A stretch of 64,000 nucleotides of DNA, taken from contig NZ_CP075184.1 of NCBI RefSeq assembly GCF_020510705.1, positions 4,674,501-4,738,500 of the forward strand, read 5' to 3'. This DNA is from Acidovorax radicis (lineage in GTDB: Bacteria > Pseudomonadota > Gammaproteobacteria > Burkholderiales > Burkholderiaceae_C). Position numbers and translations under genes: made by a program. Position 1 is the stretch's first letter; each line of letters opens with the position of its first letter. The notes beneath the pieces are model-generated. The model saw nothing but the letters and a program-made list of their open reading frames with translations, ran no database searches and was not told the DNA's origin. Below, one piece after another: positions 46,193 to 55,190 of this stretch.

Positions 46193-46600
46193 CCAATGCG
46201 CGTCGTGCGCGTGGCGGTGCGCAATCTCTTCGGTGCGCGTGGCGTGCATGTCCGCCACTATGCCCCCTGGCATCGAAGTGCAGCGCCTGGCTGCCAGTGA
46301 AGGGTTGCCATCCGGATGCACTTCGGGCGCACTGAACCCTGACCACGCTGCCCACCTACGGCCGCCATCCCTACACACACCCTGGAGAAACCGGCACTGG
46401 CAACGGTGCACACCGGCACTCGTTGCAAGCACCAAAGCCGGTTCCACGGCAAGGTCGAGCGTGGTGCTGAAGCCCAAGGATCGCCTTGTGGTGCCGCTTC
46501 GACCTTGGAGAAGGGGGAGGTTCCGGGTCTCCATGCCGGCAGGACCGACGACCTGCGTGGAGCGGTCTGCCCTCGGGCTCGGCGACCTGGTAGACGCCCG
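46193..46600 (-). pseudogene. Decayed SlyD-like gene
   Basis: Fragments in different frames align in order to the intact SlyD 0.8 kb away: VYQVAEPEGRPL (~46595) with TYKVTTPQGKPL; FSKVEAAPQG (~46512) with FPKVEAALDG; SLGFSTTLDLAVE (~46480) with TVGFSTALDLAVE; APEVHPDGNPSLAA (~46330) with GPEVHLDGNHPLAG; and EEIAHRHAHDAHW (~46231) with EEIAHRHVHGAHG. At least three frame changes separate them, and a region corresponding to the LHGGYEN loop is scrambled. A duplicated or formerly functional second slyD, now broken. Confidence 0.8.
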
Positions 46601-46617
46601 TCAGGCGCCCACAACGC

Positions 46618-47700
46618 TCAGACCGCCACCGCAGGCGCGGCAGCAGAGCAAGGCACCTCTTCCTCCGTCTGCCCCGGATAGCGCGCAAACCGCCGCGCTT
46701 CGGTGCCGTGCACCGGATCCTGCTCGGCCCAGGGCCAGCCACCGAACTGGGTGCGGCGGTAGTCGTTCATGGCCTGCATGATCTCGGCCTGCGTGTTCAT
46801 CACGAAGGGGCCGTATTGCGCCACCGTTTCACCGATCGGACGGCCCTGCAGCACCAGGCATTCGACGGCGGTGGTACCAGTGTTGGTCAGGGTCCAGTCC
46901 TCGGTGGCCCGCACCTGCAGCGCGGCGTGGCGGTCCACGTCTTGCGGGCCGACGCGCAGGCTGTCGCCCACGAAGAAGTACAGCATGCGCTGCGTGTTCT
47001 CGCCTTTCGCTGCAGGCAACGTCCATTCGGCGCCGGGCTCCAGGCGCAGCGTCCAGATGGCCACGTCGCCCTCGGACTGTGAGGCCCACGACTCGGGCGG
47101 CGGCGACAGCGGATCGGGCGCGCCGGGCAGCGCGCCGGCCACTACCGTCACCGTGGTGGCACGGCCCGCCGCATCGTGGTGCACTAGGCGCGGGATGCGC
47201 TCGTTCCACAGCATGGTGAAGTGCGGCTCGACCATCTTGTTCTTGGCGGGCAGGTTCAGCCAGATCTGAAACAGCTCCAGCGGGTTGGGCTCTGTGGCGT
47301 TGAGCAGCGGGAACATCTCGGAGTGCACGATGCCCTTGCCCGCTGTGACCCACTGCACATCGCCTCCGCCAAAGCGCGCGGCGGCGCCCAGCGAGTCGGA
47401 ATGGTCGATGAGGCCCTTGCGCACCAGGGTCACGGTTTCAAAGCCCCGGTGCGGGTGGCCTGGAAAGCCGGGCACGGTGTCGCCGTGGTACATGCTCCAG
47501 CCGTCCTTGCGGCTGAAGTCGCTGCCGATCTGGCGGTCTTCGATGGGCACGGCCGGGCCCAACGCGGCGTTGCCTGCGGGGTAGGCGTCGTCGTGGTGGG
47601 CGCAGAAAAGAAACGGGTCGAGCGTGGGCCACTGCGGGCCCAGCAGCTGGGCGCGCACGATGGGCACCAGGGCGGCAGCGGCAGGTGTGGACGACGACAT
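46618..47700 (-). CDS. Pirin-family protein
   Basis: A 360-residue bicupin of the pirin family. The metal-binding cupin motifs are HPHRGFETVTLV and GDVQWVTAGKGIVHSEMF (His and Glu ligands). LFQIWLNLPAKNKMVEPHFTML is also typical. Some bacterial pirins act as quercetin dioxygenases and others as redox-sensitive cofactors. Length is above the usual ~290 because of an extra N-terminal stretch (DPFLFCAHHDDAYPAGNAALG) and a C-terminal tail (MQAMNDYRRTQFGGWPW). Start ATG 47700. Single gene. Confidence 0.9.
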   Translation of the reverse strand: MSSSTPAAAALVPIVRAQLLGPQWPTLDPFLFCAHHDDAYPAGNAALGPAVPIEDRQIGSDFSRKDGWSMYHGDTVPGFPGHPHRGFETVTLVRKGLIDHSDSLGAAARFGGGDVQWVTAGKGIVHSEMFPLLNATEPNPLELFQIWLNLPAKNKMVEPHFTMLWNERIPRLVHHDAAGRATTVTVVAGALPGAPDPLSPPPESWASQSEGDVAIWTLRLEPGAEWTLPAAKGENTQRMLYFFVGDSLRVGPQDVDRHAALQVRATEDWTLTNTGTTAVECLVLQGRPIGETVAQYGPFVMNTQAEIMQAMNDYRRTQFGGWPWAEQDPVHGTEARRFARYPGQTEEEVPCSAAAPAVAV

Positions 47701-47873
47701 ACGAAGGCTCCTCGTGTTGTGCACCGCCACTATCGGACGGCATGCTGGCGGAATATGGGGCCAATAGTGCCGCAGCGAAAGTGCGCCGGGTGGAACAGTG
47801 CGGTGCGTGAGGCAGGACAATGGCGCTGCAGCCGCCCCGCGTCGGCACCTTGATATTTGGGTGAAATTGGCCT

Positions 47874-47915
47874 GAAGCGCTTATTTAACAAGCGTAAGCA
47901 GCTATCAATTTAAAA
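47874..47915. repeat. Family 1 palindromic repeat
   Basis: AAGCGCTTATTTAACAAGCG, then TAAGCAGCTATCAATTTAAA; an imperfect right arm. Between the pirin and MFS genes. Confidence 0.8.
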
Positions 47916-47962
47916 GCATTAAGAGCATTTTCCACGCACATCACGCCCTATCGTTCACGGAC

Positions 47963-49402
47963 TCACGGGTGTGTTGCCCGCGCCTCCACCACCTGCCGTG
48001 GCGCGGGGCGCAGCGCCAGGCCGCCCAACAGCGCAGCCACCAGCGCCCCTGCGGCTGCCGCCCAGAATGCCAGCTGATAGCCTGCCTGCAAGGCGGTCTG
48101 CGCGGTCGCACCGGCATCGCGCAAGGCCACCGTGCGCGCATCGGCCATGCTGGCCAGGATGGCCAGGCCCAAAGCGCCGCCCATCATGAAGGCGGTGTTG
48201 ACCACGCCCGAGGCCAGGCCCGAGTCCTCGGGCTTCACATCCCCCATGGCGGCAAGCAACAGTGGGTTGAGCGCAATGCCCGCCCCCACGCCCAGCAACA
48301 GCATGCCGGGCAGCACATGCAGCACAAAACGGCCGTCCACGGGTGCCAGCGCAAACAGCGCCAGGCCCACGGTGGCCAGCAGCAGCCCCCAGCCCAGCGT
48401 GCTGCGGATGCCATAGCGCATCACCACCCAGGCCGACAGCCCCAGCGAGCAACCCGCCATGATGAGGTTGGAGGGCAAGAACGCCAGCCCCACCTGCATC
48501 GCGTCGTAGCCCAGCACCCGCTGCATATAAAGCGCCGACAGGAAGAACCACGCAAACATCCCCGCCGCCCACAAAACGCCCACCACGTTGGAGATGGCCA
48601 GATTGCGCAGCCGCAGCAAGGCCAGCGGCACCAGCGGCGCGGCCACATGCGATTCGATGAAGAGAAACGCCGCCAACAACACGGCGGACGTACCCAGCAG
48701 CCCCAGCGACTGCAGCGACGCCCAGCCCGACTCGTTGCCGTTGACGATGGCATACACCGCCAGCATCAGCGACGCGGTGATGGTGACAGCGCCCGCCACG
48801 TCCAGCCGCTGCCCATGAGCCTGCCCCTTGCCGCCCGGCAGCAGCGCCAGGCAGGCCAGGTAGATGGCCACGCCGACGGGGATGTTGACCAGAAAGATCC
48901 AGTGCCAGCTCAACGCGCTGGTGAGTACCCCGCCCAGCAGTACGCCAATGCTTCCGCCACCGGCACACACAAAACCATAGACACCCATGGCCCGCGCACG
49001 CTCGCCCGGCTCGGTGAACAAATTCATGATGAGCGACAGCGCCACGGCCGACACCACGGCGCCACCCACGCCCTGCACCGCACGTGCCGCCACCAGCAGC
49101 CCCTGCGTGTGGGCCAGCCCGCAGGCCAGCGATGCCACGGTGAACAGCGTGATGCCCGCCAGAAACAGCCGCCGGTGTCCATACAGGTCGCCTAGCCGCC
49201 CACCCAGCAGCAGGCAGCCGCCAAAGGTCAGCATGTAGGCGTTGACCACCCACACCAGCGACGTTTCGGTGAAGCCCAGGTCGGCCTTGATGCTGGGCAG
49301 CGCGACGTTCACGATGGTGGTGTCGAGCACGATCATGAGTTCGCCGAGGCACAGCAGGATGAGTGCGGGCCAGCGTGCGCGGCCTTCGATGCGGAGGGTC
49401 AT
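47963..49402 (-). CDS. MFS drug-resistance transporter, DHA2 family
   Basis: A 479-residue proton-driven exporter with about 14 transmembrane helices. Landmarks: LGELMIVLDTTIVNVALPSIKADLGF (motif D1), YMLTFGGCLLLGGRLGDLYGHRRLFLAG (motif A), RAVQGVGGAVVSAVALSLI (motif B) and FVCAGGGSIGVLLGGVLTSALSWHWIFLVNIPVG (motif C). Close to EmrB/QacA-type pumps. No periplasmic adaptor or regulator is next to it. Substrates not inferable. Confidence 0.93.
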   Translation of the reverse strand: MTLRIEGRARWPALILLCLGELMIVLDTTIVNVALPSIKADLGFTETSLVWVVNAYMLTFGGCLLLGGRLGDLYGHRRLFLAGITLFTVASLACGLAHTQGLLVAARAVQGVGGAVVSAVALSLIMNLFTEPGERARAMGVYGFVCAGGGSIGVLLGGVLTSALSWHWIFLVNIPVGVAIYLACLALLPGGKGQAHGQRLDVAGAVTITASLMLAVYAIVNGNESGWASLQSLGLLGTSAVLLAAFLFIESHVAAPLVPLALLRLRNLAISNVVGVLWAAGMFAWFFLSALYMQRVLGYDAMQVGLAFLPSNLIMAGCSLGLSAWVVMRYGIRSTLGWGLLLATVGLALFALAPVDGRFVLHVLPGMLLLGVGAGIALNPLLLAAMGDVKPEDSGLASGVVNTAFMMGGALGLAILASMADARTVALRDAGATAQTALQAGYQLAFWAAAAGALVAALLGGLALRPAPRQVVEARATHP

Positions 49403-49474
49403 GGGACGGTGGAAGTCAAAAGAGATTGGCAGCGCAGTGTGTCATGCGCGTTGCGCTGGCGACTGGCGAAGTGC

Positions 49475-49560
49475 CATGCCAGTGCGCCCGTGGAGCTGGC
49501 TCTGCCAGTCCACCGGGTGCGCCCCCCTCCAAGGGGGAAGCCGCGCAGCGACTCAGGGGG
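49475..49560 (-). repeat. Family 2 repeat overlapping the end of the DUF1579 gene
   Basis: Minus strand: CCCCCTGAGTCGCTGCGCGG includes the TGA stop of the DUF1579 gene, then CTTCCCCCTTGGAGGGGGGC (stem) and CACCCGGTGGACTGGCAGAG. Same tail variant as the copy after livH. Confidence 0.75.
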
Positions 49561-50041
49561 TTCGGGTGTACTTGGCTTGCATGAACTGCTTCCAGCTGCC
49601 GTCTGGCTGCTGGCCGAACGAGGTGAGCGACCGCTCGTTAGCGCTGATGACGGTGATCACGTCCCGGTAGCGCACGGTGGCGCCGTCGGCCTTGAAGCTG
49701 GGGCCTTCGGTCTCCAGCGTCAACACCTTCTGGTCCGCATCCAGCGTGCCACGGTACACCCACATATGCGTCATCATCGAGCCCACCCAGGTGCCGACAA
49801 ACGCCTGCTGGTCCGGGTCGTAGCCCAGCGTCATCAGCATGCGGGCCTCACCACCCCCGCCGGGCATGGAGCCCGCCCCTTCGCACAGCACCCACAGGTT
49901 GCCCAGTGCGCGCACATGCTCGGTGCCCCGGCTTTGCGCAGGGGGTTCGACCGGACCCATGTCGGCCAGGGACTCGCAGGTCCAGCCGCCCAGCAGCTGC
50001 TGCAGCCAGCGGTGCATGGCGTGGGGTTCGGGGTTCATCAT
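49553..50041 (-). CDS. DUF1579-family protein
   Basis: A 162-residue lipocalin-like protein: LQQLLGGWTCESLADMG, GNLWVLCEGAGSMPGGGGEARMLMTLGYDPDQQAFVGTWVGSMMTHMWVYRGTLDADQKVLTLETEGPSF and VRYRDVITVISANERSLTSF match the DUF1579 pattern. Function unknown. The start at 50041 (tandem ATG ATG) has AGGAG seven bases upstream. The stop lies in a family 2 repeat. Third gene of a VOC-GST-DUF1579 run likely controlled by the divergent TetR. Confidence 0.85.
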   Translation of the reverse strand: MMNPEPHAMHRWLQQLLGGWTCESLADMGPVEPPAQSRGTEHVRALGNLWVLCEGAGSMPGGGGEARMLMTLGYDPDQQAFVGTWVGSMMTHMWVYRGTLDADQKVLTLETEGPSFKADGATVRYRDVITVISANERSLTSFGQQPDGSWKQFMQAKYTRTP

Positions 50042-50075
50042 GGGGAGTCTCCTGGTGTCGCCGTCAGGGCGCTGT

Positions 50076-50786
50076 TCAGTCGCGGTCGGGCGCCCCGAGC
50101 GGAAAGTAGTGGCGGTAAGGGCGCCCGCCCTCCACCGCGCGTGCAAACGAGGGGCGTGCGAGCAGCCGTGCGCGGTAGGCGCGCAGCTGCGGGTAAGTGG
50201 CTGCGATGGAGTGCGTCCAGTCGGCATAGAACAGCGAGGGCGCCGCAGCGCAGTCGGCCAGCGAGAACGACTCGCCCGCTGCCCAGGTGCGCCCTGTCCA
50301 CATGCACTCCAGCCAGGCGTAGGCTTTCTCCAGCTTTTCGGTGGCCCAGGCCACGCCTTCGGCCTTGCGCTCGGCGTTGCCGGTGAGCGCGGCGTTCACC
50401 GCGTGCTGCACCGGGGCCATCACGTGCAGGTCAAAGAAGCGGTCCATGAAGCGCACGTCCAGCGCCGCCCGGGGGTCGGCAGGAATCAGCGGCATGGGCC
50501 CCGGGTGCGCGAGCTGCAGGTGCTCGATCACGATACTGCTCTCCACCACCGTGTGGTCTCCGTCCACCAGCACCGGAAACTTCGCCAGCGGCCAGTGGCG
50601 CAGCCAATCGGCGGAATGGCTGACGGGCTCAGCGGGGTCGAGATTGAGCAGATCAAACGGCGTCCCGTTCTCGTAGAGCGCGATCAGCACCTTCTGGGTG
50701 TAGGAGGAAAAGGGGTGGCCGTAGAGGGCGAGCATGCGGGTTCCTGTGGGAGTGGTAGAGGTGGTGTGGATGGCAGTCGCACTCAT
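50076..50786 (-). CDS. Glutathione S-transferase family protein
   Basis: A ~236-residue GST. The N-terminal thioredoxin-like domain has LALYGHPFSSYTQKVLIALYENG, LAKFPVLVDGDHTVVESSIVIEHLQ (the ESxxI glutathione-binding motif), and the C-terminal helical domain has SLADCAAAPSLFYADW. The ATG at 50786 overlaps the VOC gene stop (ATGA), favouring coupled translation. An ATG at 50735, preceded by AGGA, would begin exactly at the fold and is the main alternative. Substrate unknown. Confidence 0.88.
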   Translation of the reverse strand: MSATAIHTTSTTPTGTRMLALYGHPFSSYTQKVLIALYENGTPFDLLNLDPAEPVSHSADWLRHWPLAKFPVLVDGDHTVVESSIVIEHLQLAHPGPMPLIPADPRAALDVRFMDRFFDLHVMAPVQHAVNAALTGNAERKAEGVAWATEKLEKAYAWLECMWTGRTWAAGESFSLADCAAAPSLFYADWTHSIAATYPQLRAYRARLLARPSFARAVEGGRPYRHYFPLGAPDRD

Positions 50787-51211
50787 TCGGGGGCGACCAC
50801 CAACCAAGGCACGCCAAAGCGGTCGGCCACCATGCCAAACGCCTGCGAGAAAAAGGTCTTGGTGAGGGGCATCTGCACCTTGCCACCATCGGCCAGCGCG
50901 TCGAAATAGCGTTTGGCATCGGCCGCGTTGGCGGGGCTCAGCGCCAGCGAGATACCCTGGAAGTTTGCATGGCCCGAGCCCATGCCGTCAGACGCCATGA
51001 TCTGCGTGTCGCCCACGGTGAACGAGGCGTGCATGACCATCTCGGGCGTGGGGCCTGGGCCGCTGCCGTCGGCGCAGCCCTCGCCGGCGGCAGGCTCGGG
51101 GTTGTTCTTGTAGCGCATGAGCATGGTGACTTGGGCGCCCAAAGCGTGGCGGTAGAACTCCAGCGCTTCATCGCAGCGGCCTTCGAACATCAGGTAGGGC
51201 TCGACTTTCAT
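50783..51211 (-). CDS. VOC-family protein (PhnB-like)
   Basis: A 142-residue vicinal-oxygen-chelate fold protein. KVEPYLMFEGRCDEALEFYRHALGAQVTMLMRY and GISLALSPANAADAKRYFDALADGGKVQMPLTKTFFSQAFGMVADRFGVPWLV are typical of the PhnB/3-dmu-9-3-mt branch, whose biochemical role is unclear. Start ATG 51211 has AGGAG. First gene of the run toward GST and DUF1579. Confidence 0.9.
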   Translation of the reverse strand: MKVEPYLMFEGRCDEALEFYRHALGAQVTMLMRYKNNPEPAAGEGCADGSGPGPTPEMVMHASFTVGDTQIMASDGMGSGHANFQGISLALSPANAADAKRYFDALADGGKVQMPLTKTFFSQAFGMVADRFGVPWLVVAPE

Positions 51212-51263
51212 GGGGGTCTCCTGGGAGGGTTGGCGGGTCGGCAACCGTTTCGGCGCGCAATTG

Positions 51264-51308
51264 TGAACACCGTCCACAAACAATAGCAAAGATAATGGAC
51301 AGTGTCCA
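51264..51308. promoter_or_regulatory. Two related palindromes before the TetR gene
   Basis: TGGACAGTGTCCA (51296-51308, perfect 6-bp arms) and TGAACACCGTCCA (51264-51276), matching at 10 of 13 positions. They lie in the TetR-VOC divergent intergenic region and are likely operators. The first overlaps a GTG at 51302, which makes that GTG less likely as the TetR start. Confidence 0.6.
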
Positions 51309-51322
51309 CATCCAAACCACCC

Positions 51323-51997
51323 ATGACCGTAAGTACCCGCAACAAAGCCGCCACCTCCCGCGCGCCCACCGCAGGCACCGCACGCACCACTTACCGCCAT
51401 GGGGATTTGCACCGTGCGCTGCTGGACGCGGGCATCGAACTGGCGCGCCAGGGCGGGCCGGATGCGGTGGTGTTGCGCGAGGCCACGCGCCGCGCGGGTG
51501 TGGCGCCCAATGCGGCTTACCGCCATTTCGCCAACCGCGACGACCTGCTGGGCGCCGTGCGCGCCGCTGCCGTGGCCGCCGCCGCGCGGTCCATGGAGGC
51601 CGAGCTGGCCCAGCTGCCCGCCACCGGCACCCCCACCGCGCAGGCCCACGCCAGGGTGCGCGCCGTGGGCGCCGGCTACCTGCGGTTCGCGCACGCCGAG
51701 ACGGGGCTCTTTCGCACCGCGTTTGGCGGGCGCTTCACGGTGCAACAAACCCCCGACCCCGCCATGGGCGGCGCCACGGGCCTCAACCCCTTCCAGCACC
51801 TGAGCGCGGCGCTGGACGATCTGGTCACTGCTGGCGCCCTGCCACCCGCGCGCCGCCCGGGCGCCGAATACCTGGCCTGGTCTACGGTGCACGGCATGGC
51901 GCTGCTTGCCATCGACGGGCCGCTGCGCGGCACGCCCCAGCAGATGCTGGACCTGCTGAGCCAGCGGCTGCTCGACATGGTGGAACGGGGGCTGTGA
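51323..51997 (+). CDS. TetR-family regulator
   Basis: A ~224-residue repressor. Helix-turn-helix: TYRHGDLHRALLDAGIELARQGGPDAVVLREATRRAGVAPNAAYRHFANRDDLLGAVRAAAVA. The C-terminal domain (YLRFAHAETGLFRTAFGG, LAWSTVHGMALLAIDGPLRG) is of the WHG type. Divergent from the VOC-GST-DUF1579 genes. The start is uncertain: ATG 51323 is used, and GTG 51302 would add seven residues but lies in a palindrome. Confidence 0.85.
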   Translation: MTVSTRNKAATSRAPTAGTARTTYRHGDLHRALLDAGIELARQGGPDAVVLREATRRAGVAPNAAYRHFANRDDLLGAVRAAAVAAAARSMEAELAQLPATGTPTAQAHARVRAVGAGYLRFAHAETGLFRTAFGGRFTVQQTPDPAMGGATGLNPFQHLSAALDDLVTAGALPPARRPGAEYLAWSTVHGMALLAIDGPLRGTPQQMLDLLSQRLLDMVERGL

Positions 51998-52353
51998 GCG
52001 CGCGGCCCAACGAGGCCACACGCACACGCTCCGCATTGCTTATCGGGCAGCTCTGTTGTCGGCGGCCTCAGTGGCTCAGCAGCGCGCCCCCGCACTGGCA
52101 GACCGGGTTCACCCGCCCTCCGTCCTGTAGCACTGATTCACATTCGCTGGTTTGTAACAAGAATTGATTCCCCTCGGCAGAGCAGGTTGTCGAACGGGGG
52201 CTACACGATGGTGTCGCTTTGTGACTGACAATTCACAAATTGATACAAGCAGTTGCAACGCGCTGCACCCGTCACCTTTTCTCTTTCTCGGCAAACGTTT
52301 GTCAGTGCGTCGTACGACGCTTCTGTCTTGCCCGACATTCATCCGGAATTTCC
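51998..52353. other. 356-bp intergenic region before the chemoreceptor gene
   Basis: No gene or repeat recognised. It is noticeably more AT-rich near 52130-52330 than its surroundings and presumably holds the chemoreceptor promoter. Confidence 0.4.
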
Positions 52354-54036
52354 ATGGCTTTCCATCAAAAAACCGTCACCAAAAAGCTGGCGTTCGCCTT
52401 TTCTGTGCTGATCGCGATATTGATCGCCGTCTCCCTCCTATCGCTGCGCAGCCTGGGCGACGCACGCGAAGACTTCCAACGCTTTGTGGATAGCGAATTC
52501 CACCGGGGCGGAGTGGCGCGCGACATCCAGGAGGCGGCCAATGCACGGGCCATTGCGGCCCGTAACCTGATCCTGCTGACCAGCGCCGCAGACCTGCAGG
52601 CGGAGACCTCCGCGGTCATGGCAGCGCACGAGCGCGTGCAGACCAAGATGGCAGAACTGCGCGAGGCATTGGCCAATGCAGCACAAGCCCCCGCAAGGGA
52701 GCGCGAGCTGTTCCAGCAACTGCAGACCATCGAGCGCAGCTACGGCCCCGTGGCGCTGGGCATCGTGGGCCTCGCGCGGGATGGCAAGAAGGACGAGGCG
52801 ATCGCCAAGATGAACACCGAATGCCAGCCGCTCCTGAAGCAGTTGATCAGCAATACGACTGAATACACGCAAGCCGTCGCTGCCTCCGCAGACCAGGAAA
52901 TCAGCCACGCGGCTGAAAAGTTTGGCAACAAACGCCTCATGCTCATCCTGGCTACCGTGGTGTCCATTCTGGCGGCCACGGCGCTGGCTGCGCTCATCAA
53001 CCGCAGCCTGATGCGGTCTCTGGGAGCAGACCCTGTGCAACTCAGCGCGGCTGCGCGGCGCGTTGCGTCAGGCGACCTGGGCACCGTGTCCGGCAGCGCC
53101 ACGGCGCCCGCCAGCAGCGTGCTCGCGTCGCTGGGGGACATGCAGGTCGCCCTGGCCAGCATCGTGGGGCGCGTGCGCTCATCGGCCACGGCCATTGAAG
53201 CGGGCTCCCAGGAGATTGCGACGGGCAATGCAGACCTCTCACACCGCACGGAGCAGCAGTCCGGCAATCTGCAGCAAAGCGCGGCCTCCATGGAAGAAAT
53301 GACCGCCACGGTGCAGCAGAACGCCGACACCGCGCAGCAAGCGGCTCAGCTCGCATCGGCAGCGCGCGAGGCCGCAGAACACGGCGGCACGGTGGTGGCC
53401 CAGGTGGTCAGCACCATGGATGACATCACCACCAGTTCGCGCCGCATTGGCGACATCATCGGCGTCATCGACAGCATTGCGTTCCAGACCAACATCCTTG
53501 CGCTGAACGCAGCGGTGGAGGCCGCCCGGGCTGGAGAGCAGGGCCGGGGCTTTGCGGTGGTGGCGAGCGAAGTGCGCACGCTGGCCCAGCGCAGCGCGCA
53601 GGCGGCCAAGGAAATCAAGTCGCTCATCGAGGCCAGCGTGGAGAAGGTGGAGACAGGGTCCGCACTGGCGCACACCGCAGGCTCCGCCATGACCGAGATC
53701 GTGGGCGAGGTGAACCGCGTGGCCGACCTGATCGGTGAAATCAGCGCCGCCACCCGCGAGCAGAGCGTGGGCATCGGGCAGATCGGCAGTGCAGTGGCCC
53801 AGCTCGACCAGTCCACCCAGCAAAATGCGGCGCTGGTGGAACAGATGGCGGCTGCCGCGCACACGCTGAACCAGCAGGCCCATGGCCTGGTGGAATCCGT
53901 GGCGGTGTTCCGCGTGGAAGAGTCCGTGCGCACCGTAGCGGATGTGCAGCGCCCGCCGCAACAGCGGCCAGGCGCCGTGAAGATGCAGCCCCTGGGCGTT
54001 CGGGCTCCGTTCCCCAAGGCGCTGAAAGCCGCTTAG
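52354..54036 (+). CDS. Methyl-accepting chemotaxis protein
   Basis: A 560-residue transmembrane chemoreceptor. TM1 is at ~13-35 ([21 protein letters not shown]). A ~150-residue periplasmic four-helix-bundle ligand domain follows, then TM2 ([21 protein letters not shown]), HAMP and a long cytoplasmic coiled coil. The conserved tip is [55 protein letters not shown]. There is no C-terminal CheR-binding pentapeptide (ends PFPKALKAA). The start [11 protein letters not shown] drops 38 unconserved codons. Ligand unknown. Confidence 0.93.
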   Translation: MAFHQKTVTKKLAFAFSVLIAILIAVSLLSLRSLGDAREDFQRFVDSEFHRGGVARDIQEAANARAIAARNLILLTSAADLQAETSAVMAAHERVQTKMAELREALANAAQAPARERELFQQLQTIERSYGPVALGIVGLARDGKKDEAIAKMNTECQPLLKQLISNTTEYTQAVAASADQEISHAAEKFGNKRLMLILATVVSILAATALAALINRSLMRSLGADPVQLSAAARRVASGDLGTVSGSATAPASSVLASLGDMQVALASIVGRVRSSATAIEAGSQEIATGNADLSHRTEQQSGNLQQSAASMEEMTATVQQNADTAQQAAQLASAAREAAEHGGTVVAQVVSTMDDITTSSRRIGDIIGVIDSIAFQTNILALNAAVEAARAGEQGRGFAVVASEVRTLAQRSAQAAKEIKSLIEASVEKVETGSALAHTAGSAMTEIVGEVNRVADLIGEISAATREQSVGIGQIGSAVAQLDQSTQQNAALVEQMAAAAHTLNQQAHGLVESVAVFRVEESVRTVADVQRPPQQRPGAVKMQPLGVRAPFPKALKAA

Positions 54037-54047
54037 TCAGGGCACCG

Positions 54048-55028
54048 CTACTGCGCGCCGTACAGCCGCGCTGTGGCCTGCACCCGAGCCACCAGCGCGC
54101 GGCGCAACGCCATGGGCCGCAGCACTTCCACCTGGGGTGACAGCCGCATCATCTGCCCGCAGGCATGCTCCACCGACTCGATGGGGATCGTCACGGCCGT
54201 GCGGCCGTCCTTGCGGCGCGACGGCGGGGCGGCGGCCACAGCACGCGCCACGGCGCTGCTGAGTGCGCGCAGGCCCTGCAGCCCTTCGGGCGTGGCCAGC
54301 AGCGTGGCATCGCCCGTGTACAGCCCTGACTCGAAACGCCGGATCGACGCGGCCCAGTAGCCCGGCAGGTCAAAGCGGGCTGGGCGCTTGGCCGGTTGGT
54401 CGAGCGCCGTGGCCGCGAGGATGTTCGACACCCGGTAGGTGCGTGGCCCGCGCGCGTCGGCTCCCATAGGCAAAGCCACCAGGTACCAAACGCCCGCTTT
54501 CAGCACCAGGCCCAGCGGGCTCACGGTGCGCTCTGCCGTGCGCGCCCAGCCCTCGTAGCGCAGGGTGATCTGGTGGCCGCTCCATACGGCAGCCGCCACC
54601 GTGGGCAGGTGCGGCGTGGGGTCACTCTCGCGGTACCAGTCCACCGGGTCCAGGTGCAGGCGGGCGCTCACGCGCTGCGCGTCATCGCGCCAGGCGGCGG
54701 GCAGTGCCGCCAGCAACTTCAGACGCGCTCCCGCCACATCGCCGCCCAGACCCAGGTCCTGCGCGGGGCCCGGCAGACCGCTCAGGAACACGGCCTGCGC
54801 CTCCGATGGCGTGAGGCCCGTGAGCGTGGTCTTCCAGCCCGGCAGCAGCGCAAAGCCCCCGTTGCGCCCCCGCTCGGCGTAGATGGGCACACCGGCCGCG
54901 CTGAGCTGGTCCACGTCGCGGTAGAGCGTGCGCACCGACACCTCCAGCGCATCGGCCAGCGCCTGCGCGCTCATGCGGCCCTGGGTTTCTAGCAGCATCT
55001 GAAGGGAAAGGAGACGGCTGGCACGCAT
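54048..55028 (-). CDS. YafY-type WYL-domain transcription regulator
   Basis: A 326-residue regulator: N-terminal HTH (MRASRLLSLQMLLETQGRMSAQALADALEVSVRTLYRDVDQLSAAGVPIYAERGRNGGF), then a WYL ligand-sensing domain (ITLRYEGWARTAERTVSPLGLVLKAGVWYLVALPMGADARGPRTYRVSNILAA) and a WCX C-terminus. It is divergent from the NIPSNAP/GST genes; a perfect 13-bp-arm inverted repeat in the gap is the likely operator. Convergent with the chemoreceptor gene, 11 bp apart. Confidence 0.9.
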   Translation of the reverse strand: MRASRLLSLQMLLETQGRMSAQALADALEVSVRTLYRDVDQLSAAGVPIYAERGRNGGFALLPGWKTTLTGLTPSEAQAVFLSGLPGPAQDLGLGGDVAGARLKLLAALPAAWRDDAQRVSARLHLDPVDWYRESDPTPHLPTVAAAVWSGHQITLRYEGWARTAERTVSPLGLVLKAGVWYLVALPMGADARGPRTYRVSNILAATALDQPAKRPARFDLPGYWAASIRRFESGLYTGDATLLATPEGLQGLRALSSAVARAVAAAPPSRRKDGRTAVTIPIESVEHACGQMMRLSPQVEVLRPMALRRALVARVQATARLYGAQ

Positions 55029-55104
55029 GGTGGCAAGGGTGGAGAGCACGGTGGCACCCGAGGCGAGTGCCCACGCAACCCAAAAAAGAAACCCAACGAT
55101 ATCC

Positions 55105-55135
55105 GAAATACCTGCCATGCGGTGGCAGGTATTTC
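55105..55135. promoter_or_regulatory. Perfect inverted repeat, likely WYL-regulator operator
   Basis: GAAATACCTGCCA (55105-55117) and its exact complement (55123-55135) around TGCGG. Lies between the WYL regulator and the NIPSNAP gene, 55 bp before the latter's ATG. Confidence 0.75.
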
Positions 55136-55190
55136 AGCGCAGACTGCGCCCCTGACTCTGCGCTGCCCCACACCACCACCAGGAGCCCCC

